Shown here piece by piece: positions 46,411-56,000 of a stretch of 64,000 bases of DNA. The position numbers and the translations under genes are program-made. The notes beneath the pieces were generated by a model. That model saw only the letters and a list, made by a program, of their open reading frames with translations, was not told the origin of the DNA and searched no databases. The stretch spans positions 25,213,825-25,277,824 of the forward strand of contig NC_035171.2 of assembly GCF_001659605.2 (NCBI RefSeq), read 5' to 3'. Position 1 is the first letter of the stretch. Each line of letters starts with the position of its first letter. The DNA is from Manihot esculenta. Lineage: Eukaryota > Streptophyta > Magnoliopsida > Malpighiales > Euphorbiaceae.

Positions 46411-46415
46411 AGTAT

Positions 46416-47083
46416 CCTATAAGGAAAGAAATTAATAAACATTCAAAATTAATAAAGATAAACTTATCATAACTAAAATTATAAGAACAAAATGTGATAT
46501 GGAATATCATTGATTGAATTTGATTATATCATTACAAATAATTCTCATGTTAGGAAAATATAATATAAGATGTGAGATTTAAAAAATATACATATTATTA
46601 TTTTTAAACAATGTGTTCATTAAAATTAAAGAAAATCTAAACCAAAATTATTATTGTTGTTATTATAATTATTATTAATAAAAACCTCATCGAATTTGTG
46701 TTTTATTCTTCTCTTCAATCACCGCCTTTTTCCCTTTTCTGCTTATTAGTAATTTTTTGTTATAATATCATATACTCTCTTCGTTTCATAATTTTTATAT
46801 ACTTTATTTTTTACACATATTAAAAAATATATTCTTTTATTAACTTTTTAATTATACCATATTAAATATATTAAATTTTTTTTGTTAAATACTAAAACAT
46901 ATTTTAAAAATTTTTTTTGAAATAAAATAAAATTAAATAGAGTTATAATAGTCAATTTATATATTATTATAATTTAGAAAATAAAGTAAATAATAATTTT
47001 AGAATAATAAAAAAAGATAAATAAAAATTATGAAAGAGAAAATACTTTATAAAAATAATTTAATATTCATTTTCATGTACAAT
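46416..47083. other. AT-rich intergenic DNA
   Basis: Very AT-rich with long A and T runs. I see no gene, RNA or bounded repeat in it. Confidence 0.7.
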
Positions 47084-47432
47084 TATTTTGTAATACCCGG
47101 CTAGACTTCGGTATCGGAATTCCTACCGCCCGGTAGAATCTCGGATGTCGGAAAACTCTAGAAGGGTAAAACCATGTTTTCATAAAATGTTTTAATGTAT
47201 TTTATGGTTTTAAGCAAGAAAGGAAATTGAGTTTTGAATGAAAAAGACCAAGGAGGCATTTCCAGGTTCGGCCGCCGAACCTCAAGTTCGGCCGCCGAAC
47301 ATTGGATAGTTTGGGGGGCAAGTTAGGCTTCCGAAAGTTTCAAAGGTTCGGCCGCCGAACCTCATGTTCGGCCGCCGAACTTGCATGAGTTTTGGAGGCA
47401 CTTTAGGCTGCCGAAAGGTGGTCTGGCAGCCC

Positions 47433-47442
47433 CTATAAAAGG
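47433..47442 (+). promoter_or_regulatory. TATA box in the solo LTR
   Basis: CTATAAAAGG, consensus-like, in the place where the other Tekay-type LTR has CTATAAGAG. Confidence 0.65.
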
Positions 47443-47735
47443 GCTTCATGGTCGAAATGGGTGAGTTTTCTCCCCATTTTCGGCCACGGTGAGTCCCTGC
47501 TCTCTCATGGTTCGTTTTTGATGTTTTTCCTCCGATCTTTAGAGTTTTAACGAGTTTTATCTTAATTTGAAGATATTTGAGCAAAAGAGCAAGTTTTTGG
47601 AGCTTGGAGACCAAAGAGTTGAGATCTCCCCCATTTCCAAGTTAGGATCGTTTCTCCTCTAGATCTTCAAGAGGTAAGCTTCGATCCTGCCATTCTAGTA
47701 TGTTTTAAACAAGTTTTATGAGTTTTGTGGGGTAG

Positions 47736-48031
47736 AAATGCATGTTTAGGTTATTGTTGGTTTTATGGGTTTATGTTGAGTTTTTGAGCAATGTGAGTTG
47801 TTTGATGTGTTTTGGTTGGGGTTTAAGTTAGTTTGAAACCCCCTAAGTGCTTGTTGCTTGAGTTTGCATGTTGTAGACTAGGTAAATGCATGTTTAGGTT
47901 ATTGTTGGTTTTATGGGTTTATGTTGAGTTTTTGAGCAATGTGAGTTGTTTAATGTGTTTTGGTTGGGGTTTAAGTTAGTTTGAAACCCCCTAAGTGCTT
48001 GTTGCTTGAGTTTGCATGTTGTAGACTAGGT
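47736..48031 (+). repeat. 148-bp tandem duplication inside the solo LTR
   Basis: Units 47736-47883 and 47884-48031 begin AAATGCATGTTTAGG and are almost identical. The LTRs of the complete element have a single unit here. Confidence 0.88.
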
Positions 48032-49531
48032 AAATGCATGTGTGAATGAGTTGGGAGGCTTTTGTGCATGTTGGAGCTGAGTTTCTGCCCCTTTGGGAGA
48101 ACTCAGGTTCGGCAGCCGAAAGGACTTTCGGCCGTCGAACCTGCCTGTGGAGGCCAACTTTTGGCTGCCGAACCCTGCCCCTGAAAGTGGACTTTCGGCT
48201 CTGGAAGGGAGTTTCGGCTGCCGAAGGTGCCGCCGAACATGCATGAGTTTCGTCTCTGGAGGGAACCTTCGGCCGCCGAAGGTGCATGACTTTCGACTCT
48301 GGAGGGACTTTCGGCCGCCGAACCTGCCGCCGAAAGTGCCCTGTTCAGCCCTCCTTTGCATGATTTCTATGATTGTTTTAAGGTGTTTTAGGGGGTTATT
48401 GGGGAGTATTTTAGAGTCATGTTCATGGATGTTTGGTCCCTCATTTGAGTCCACCTGTGTAGGTTCGGACTCGAGGAACCGAGGACCTCAGCAGTGAGAT
48501 AGCTGCTTCAGAGTCATTAGAGCTTCAGCCAGAGGTGAGTGGAATATCTCTTTACGTTTCAAAACAAATAAATAGATTTTGAGCATGATACATGCATCAC
48601 GTATGCCATGAGATATACTAGGTTGTTTGCATTAGAAGTCACGAATATGTTGCATTGCATAACTTGATGATGATGTGGATGAATGTTGAATGATCCTTTA
48701 GTCCTCGTATGTTATGGTATGATGATGACACGGTATGGAAGATCAGTGAGGCCCATTCTACGCCCCTGGCACTATGTTAAGAGAAATACCAGTGAGGCCC
48801 ATTCTACGCCCCTGACACTATGGAATGTTATGTTATGTTATGTTAAGAGAAAGACCAGTGAGGCCCATTCTACACCCCTGGCACGATTGGACTATGTAGA
48901 GGACTATTGGTGACAAGTCCATCCTTGATGTGATTTGTTTGTGATGTGTTGCATCTCATGAAAGCACGAAAGTTAAATTGAATGTTTATTTATTCTGCTC
49001 ACTGGGCTTTATAGCTCACCCCTCTCCCTTAACCCCAGGTTTGCAGGTACAGGATAGACCAGGAGGTCAGCAGGAGTAGAGTTATGTTTTATGTAATAGT
49101 TAGCTGTGGACATGAATATGATGTAATGTAAAAGTATAGTATAGAAATGTAATGTAATGATGCTTATGGAAGTTTAGAGTTGTGTTTGACCATAGTATGT
49201 TGTTAATCCCTCTCTAGTACATGATCTTTTATGTTTAATGATGATTATTGTGAACCAAGCTTAATGTATGTTATGTTATCCCATTGGAGTATTTGATGAG
49301 GACTCCAGTGAGAGGTTTTATGTTATGATTTGTGCATGCACAGGTTAAGAATGAATGAATGAATTAATGATTAAATGAGAAATTTTTAAATTTTTTATGT
49401 AATTGTTGATCATGTATGAGATTAAGCAGATATACAAGATGAATGTTTGGCTTGCTACGGGTCCCGGCGGCTTTAAGCCGATCTGAATCCTAGTGCCGAT
49501 AGCGGTCCGATTTTCGGGTCGTTACATATTT

Positions 49532-50039
49532 ATAAAATTGTTTATATCATATTTCAAAAAGAAAATTTTGTTACACATATAAACTTATTTTTATGCAAAT
49601 AATTTTTAGAAAATAATTTTCAAGAAATAAAGAATAGAAATAAAAAAAAATATTTTAGTTTTAAAAGATATAAAAAAAAAATCATATAACGATACTAAAT
49701 ACACCCTAAGTTTTTGGAGGATTTAAACAATTCACCAATTTGGTGAGTTAGAGAATTTTTTTTAAAATAAAAAATCTCCAAATATTTTAAAAGGTATTCA
49801 TTATTCATAAACAATATAAAATTAAGAAAATTTAAAATCATATCTTGTAAAATTATATTTTAAAAAACTTTATTTTACCCTTTTATCCTAAATAAAATGT
49901 CAAGGGTTTGGTTACGACGTTTTCTTTATTTTAGTTAATATTTTTTATTATTTAAAAAAATATTTTTTTTAGTTAAAAAAACATTTTTTTTTAAGAATTC
50001 AAAATAGTAGTATTATAAATGATTAATAAAAAGTTTGCT
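49532..50039. other. AT-rich intergenic DNA
   Basis: Many A and T runs. No gene, RNA or bounded element recognised. Confidence 0.7.
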
Positions 50040-51600
50040 TGTAAGACTGCAAAATGACATCAAAGTAGTACAGTTCTCAACCACAAACATTCAAGACAAT
50101 CATTAAATAGACTGACTTTAGCAAGTGAATGTGCAAACTCGTTAGCCTGTCATCTAACAAAATGAAAAGCCAATTTTCGATTTAAACTAAAAAGTTGAAT
50201 CGAAAATTTTAATTAATTTAATTATTTAATTTATTCAATTTGATTTGATTAATAATTTTAAAATTTTTTAATTTTTAATTCAATTCGATTAATTAATCAA
50301 AAATCATGAAAAAATCGACTCGAACTACCTATATATATATATATAATACAATAAAAACCCTAACTTCTATTTTCTTTTACGATCGCGGTACATCCCTCGC
50401 TCCTCTGATCCCCGACCCTCTCTTTTCCCTAATGTCAACTCTCTCACTTTGCAAAACCATTAAGAGAATCAAAGAATGTCTAGTCTTATTTTTATCAACT
50501 TCTTCTTTGTTTCTTGCTTCTTTAAAAAAACTCTTCATAAATCTCTTCTCGATGATTTCTTGCTCCCACAATGAAGACATTGTTGCTGCCACAATGAAGA
50601 CCGACTGTTGTTGCCATGATGAAGACAATTGCTGCTTCTTATGACTGAACTTGTGTTTTGACCTTCTGGATATCTTGTGATGTAGATTGATCCTCATCTT
50701 TATCTCTATGTTTTTGGTTGTGGATGCATGCAAGTTAACTATTGAATAATGTATTTCTATATAAGAATATAAAAGATATAAAAAAAACACTGTATTTTCT
50801 CGTATATGATCTTTCAAAAATGAATAAATGATGGATGAAACTAGACTCATGAATTTTAAGAAAAATAAAATCATTCCTTTTTCTTGTCTTTCAAATATAG
50901 TATTCGGAATGAATAACTCAAATTTTCTTTTATTCGTCATGATTCAAAATTTTCCATATTGAATATTTGAAGAGCGTGAAAACTTTAATGTACAACTTAT
51001 TATTGAATAATCTTGTCATTTCTATGCTCACTTGAATTAATAAAGAGAATGAAACCCCAAACCTCCTATCGCCTTGTTTTGAGATAAATGATTCCATGAC
51101 AACCATGAAATTTTTCTCTAACTACCACCGTTCCAATCAAAGATTAGAAGCCATTTGTTTAACCCTATGATAAAGAGTAATTGGGAATGGAAATAACTCA
51201 TCATGTACATAGAAATTATTTGAATGACAAATTTAATCAAAGTTTCTATGCCTGCCATAAACAAAAATTTATTTTCCAGCTTTTGACCTTGGCTCAATCT
51301 CGCTCTTTAACATTTTGAATATGATTCTCTTATACCTGCCAATAATATATAATAATCCCAAATATTTTGATGGCTGAGAAATAATAGGAACCCTAATAAT
51401 CTGACGAATATCATTTTGCAAATAAGCAGGGACAAATTACTCAAAGATAAGTGAGATTTTTTTAAATTGAACTGTTACCCATAACCAAGCTAATATAATT
51501 CCAAAATCTCCTTTAGCTTCCCTACTTATACATGCATACCAAAAAACAAATTATCATCCACAAATAATAAATAATTAATTAGTGGACTTTTTCGTGCCAA
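50040..51600 (-). mobile_element. L1-type LINE relic, reverse transcriptase and RNase H pieces
   Basis: On the - strand, 51600-51000 gives degenerate L1 reverse transcriptase: LLFVDDNLFFG, then HQNIWDYYILAG (usual KYLGLP), AGIETLIKFVIQIISMYMMS and AIGGLGFHSL. Farther on, near 50160-50080, it gives QANEFAHSLAKVSLFNDC, the end of a plant LINE RNase H domain. Stops and frameshifts are frequent. The middle (about 50160-50990) is not recognisable and may be a later insertion with GATTCGA-type motifs. Confidence 0.72.
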
Positions 51601-51609
51601 ATAATAATT

Positions 51610-52461
51610 ATTTAAGAGATGATGAAATTTAACTTTTTGAATTCAAACGAGAGAGGGAAAACCTTCAACACATAATAAAAATAAAGAAAAAATATAAAAA
51701 AATACTTTATAAATTTATTTATTTTTATTTTAAGATCTGTATTTTAATTTATATCAAAATAATATATGTAGTATCGTACTATTAATAAATAGTAATACTA
51801 TTAATAAATATTAACGTGAAAAATAAAAATAATTATTAATTAAAAATAGAAATATAAAAGGTAATAATTTATTATTTAATTTATATTAAATTAATATTTT
51901 ATAATATGATTTTAATATTAATATTAATATTCTTAATTACATTTAAAAATTGCTCTTAATGTTATTTATTATTTTAACACAAATTAAATTATAAATTTTT
52001 AAATAAAAAAATTATTTTCTTTTACTATTTCGTAAAAACAAATATCGCCAGTAATTACATCAACCATAATTACATCAACGATAATGGTAATGATTGTAAG
52101 GAGGAAAGAAGAAAAGAAAAAAAAACAGGGTAAAAATGAAGAAAATCAAAACAGAAAGTGAAAGAGGACGAAAGAGATTAAAAATATATTTAATTGATTA
52201 AATTAATTTTAATTTTTTATTTATACATTTTAAATTTTACATAAATATTAAATGAATCTCATATTTAATAATAATAAAAAATAAATATAGTGACACATCA
52301 TTAATAACACATTCCTTTTAATTATAATTTTATATTTAAATAAAATTTTTACAAACTTTTTAATTTAAATTAAATTGATAAAATTAAAATATTTAGATAA
52401 AATCAGCAAAATATGTAACCATTTGATTTTTTAATATTAATTATTTTTTATTAATGTATTG
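51610..52461. other. AT-rich intergenic DNA
   Basis: Extremely AT-rich, runs of TTAAT and AATATT. Nothing recognisable until the Tat LTR at 52467. Confidence 0.7.
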
Positions 52462-52466
52462 GGTAG

Positions 52467-52962
52467 TGATGACCGCTGGATTCCTTCACCCCGGACCAGG
52501 GGCTTGACCACAGCCCAAGTCCCACGATATAGGGGTCCACACACCTGATATGCATAACAAGCCTGGCTCATCCAACCTTCAAGGCCGGGCTCGGCCCATC
52601 TTCCTCACTCAAGCTGGCCCGGCCCGCACGAAGCAGACCCTCTCCACTCAGGCTTAGCATCCGGCCCAACTCTCAGCCCAGCCCAGGATCCGGAATAATA
52701 TTCACCAGACAGCCTGGCAGATCCGCTCGAACGTACGCACGAGGAGAATCAGAGGCCGTTACGCATGGAGCAGGCGGCTGATACCCTAGTACCTCCGAAT
52801 CCGCATGGCAGAGACGCGTGGCCCAATCCTGGAGAGACCTTCACACGCCATCGGCAAGCAAGACAATGTATAAAAGAGGAGTCCCCTCCTCAGGAAACTC
52901 AAGCCTTATTCAGTAATACAAAACCCTTGTAAAACCCTATTCAATTGGATCTCAGATCATCA
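52467..52962 (+). repeat. 5' LTR of Tat copy 2
   Basis: 496 bp, same length and TGATGA..TCATCA ends as copy 1 but with many substitutions, so it is a different lineage of the family. TATA-like GTATAAAAGAGG lies at 52868. Confidence 0.92.
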
Positions 52963-52963
52963 A

Positions 52964-52980
52964 TTGGCGCCGTCTGTGGG
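52964..52980 (+). other. Primer binding site, Tat copy 2
   Basis: TTGGCGCCGTCTGTGGG after the LTR, as in copy 1. Confidence 0.7.
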
Positions 52981-53040
52981 AAACGAAGGAGATCTTTTCA
53001 TCACCGGAGTTTTCACTTTTAAAACCCACTGAGATCCACG

Positions 53041-56000
53041 ATGGCAAACCACCAAGACAGTAACCTTAATATTCCAAATGACCTGAGCTCTGCCCAAGAA
53101 AGGCAGCAGTTCTCCTTTTCTAGCCCTACAACGTTGAATAACCAAACACCTATTTCTCTTAATCCCTCGCCAAGCCTGGCAGGGAATACTCCCACCATGA
53201 CCCTGTCTAACCAAGACATTCAAACCATGGCTCTCCAGCTACAAACCACTGCTCACTGGTTGGGCCAGATAATGCAACAAAGGGGACTTAGCACCCCAGT
53301 AAACGCACTCCCAGTAGTGGAGGAACCCAGAACCGATGAACCCCAACCTACCTCTGCCCGCCTCCGAACTAACAACCACGATGCCGGAGAAGAGGAAGAA
53401 CCGGAGGCCCGAATTCATGGGCGAAGGGCAAGAGAGTTGATAGAAAATGAAGAGGTGAACGACTATTCTGCCGAAACAACCAGAGAAATGGGAACTGAAA
53501 CAGAGGAGGAAGAATACAGTTTGGGCAAAAGATCCAGCCCGGAAGACGAGAAAATGAACCAAAAGCTGAAAAGGTTGAAGGAGCAGCTCCTAGCCGAGCT
53601 AGGTAAGAAAGATCAGAGTCAAACCTCCTTGCCTACTTCTTCTCCCTTCTCAAAGTTAATGCAGCAGGAGACCGTTCCTAAAAAGTTTATGATGCCGCCG
53701 ATGGCGGCCTATAATGGAGCTGGTAACCCGAGAGAGCATGTCATGAACTATAAGACCTTCATGGAGTTGCAAACTCTGTCAGATGCTCTGATGTGCAAGG
53801 TGTTCCCAACAACGCTCTCGGGGCCAGCGAGGGCATGGTTCAACAGCCTGGAGGCCGGAAGCATTAAAAGTTTCGGAGATCTGGCCACCCGATTCATTAG
53901 CCGGTTCGTAGCCGGGGTGCCAGCAGATAGGAAGACGAGCTATCTGGAAACAGTGAGACAAAAAGCTGGTGAATCCCTCAGAGAGTATGTCGCCCGTTTC
54001 AATACGGAGGCCCTGCAGATTCTCGAGCTTGACGAAGGAAGGGCGGTAGAGGCCATGCAAAAGGGAACAACCTCTGCCGAGTTCTTTGGTTCTCTGAGCA
54101 GGAAACCTCCGACCTCACTGGCCGAGTTGATGAAGAGGGCGGAAAAGTATATAAGGCAGGATGACGCCTTAGTAACGAGTAGATTTGCCAAAGGGGGGGA
54201 AGGAAAAGAGAAAGCCCCGGAGGAGGGGAGGTCGGAGAAACACGAGAAGAAGCGTGGAAAAAGGCCTGAGCCGTACAAGCAGGCCTGGGAAAGAAGGGAT
54301 CAAAGGCCTCCTCCTCCTCGGGTTCTCGAACCAAGAGTGCTCCCTCCTTGGGTCCCGGAGAAACCGACTCCATTAAATGCGTCCAGAGCCGAGGTGCTCA
54401 TGGCTGTCCAGGATAAGGAGTTTCTCCAGTGGCCCAAACCTTTGAAGTCGGAAGCAGATCAGAGGAATCCTGACAAGTATTGTCAGTACCACCGGACGCA
54501 TGGCCACGATACAAATAACTGTTTTCAGTTAATCGCGAAGATTGAAAGATTGATAAAAAGGGGGCATCTCAAAAATTTTGTGAAGAAACCGGAGGGGCAG
54601 AGGCCTCAACCCGGTCCGGCAGCCCAGATGCCCAGGAGAACTGGAGCTGGACCAGTGAATGATGGGTCCAGTGGGACTATTAATATGATTGTTGGAGGAA
54701 CTGGAGGACGGATGAACCGTCGAGGAAAGAAGAGAAACCGGGAAGGGGAGACCAGTAATGGCGAGGTTATGCAGATCGTTGAACACTCTCCCATGACCAT
54801 CGCTTTCTCTTCGGAGGATGCACAGGGCATTCAGAAGCCCCATGATGACGCGCTTGTCATTGAAGCAGTCATCCATAATTTTCGGGTGAAGAAGGTTCTG
54901 GTGGATGATGGGAGTAAGGTTAACTTATTGCCATATCGGGTTTTCCAGCAGATGGGAATCCCAGAGGAACAGCTGGTTCGGGACCAGTCACCCATCAAAG
55001 GGATCGGAGGAGCACCGGTACTTGTAGAAGGGAAGGTGAAGTTGGCCCTTACCTTGGGAGAAGCACCCAAAGCTCGCACCCATTATGAGGTGTTCTTGGT
55101 GGTCAAACTCCCACTGAGCTACAATGCGATTTTGGGGAGGCCGGCATTGTTCAGTTTCGAAGCTGTCACTAGCATCAGGTATCTGGCACTCAAGTTCCCA
55201 ACGGAAGGAGGAGTGGGAATGGTCCGGGGAAGCCAGGAGGAAGCAAGGGCAGTATACTTGGCCACAGTGACGGAACCGAACTCAACCGGAGAAGCGCTTG
55301 ATTCGGAAGTTTTGGAGGTCAGGGATGAGACAAAGGAAGCCCGGACAGAGCCCGTTGGAGAGCTGGAGACTTTCTCCCTATCAGAAGAAGAAACGAGTAA
55401 GGTCTTCAGTCTCAATGCCGGCCTCACCAAAGAACAAAAAGGCGAAGCCATGGCCCTGATCCGAAGTCACTCGCCGACCTTCGCATGGAAGCCCTCAGAC
55501 ATGCCGGGAATTGACCCCAAAGTGATGACACACCAATTGAATGTCCTCCCCGAGGCCAGACCAGTAAAGCAAAAGAAGAGAGTAGTGGGAAGAGAGAAGC
55601 AGCAGGCTACCCAGGAAGAGGTGCAGAAGCTAGAAGAGGCAGGCTTTATTAGGGAGGTTATGTACCCACAGTGGTTGGCAAATCCTGTGTTAGTCAAAAA
55701 AGCCAATGGCAAATACAGGATGTGTATAGATTTTACCGACCTGAATAAGGCCTGCCCTAAAGATTGTTACCCCCTCCCCGATATTAATAAGATGGTCGAC
55801 TCAACGGCTGGTTTTGATTATATGTCTTCTTTGGATGCTATGTCTGGTTACCACCAAATCCCAATGGAAAAAACGGATGAGGAGAAGACCTCATTTATAA
55901 CTAAAGACGGGACTTACTGCTACAAAGCTATGCCCTTCGGATTAAGAAACGCCGGGGCAACTTACCAACGATTAATGAATAAAATCTTTAAAAATCAGAT

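Larger units (their letters stand above)
47089..49526 (+). repeat. Solo LTR of a Tekay-type element
   Basis: 2438 bp, TGTAATACCC to TCGTTACA, flanked by the perfect duplication TATTT (47084-47088, 49527-49531) with no internal region. It is clearly related to the LTRs at 24993 and 32763 but diverged. It has the TATA box CTATAAAAGG at 47433, about a dozen TTCGGCnGCCGAA-type dyads, the triple GGCCCATTCTACGCCCC block (48745-48885), and a private 148-bp tandem duplication (47736-48031). Confidence 0.93.

Noticed and set aside
50377..50940. A 187-residue open frame on the - strand
   Set aside because: AT-rich composition with runs of Ile, Phe and Lys, no recognisable motif, and it overlaps an open frame on the other strand within LINE-relic and repeat DNA. 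Length alone does not support a gene.
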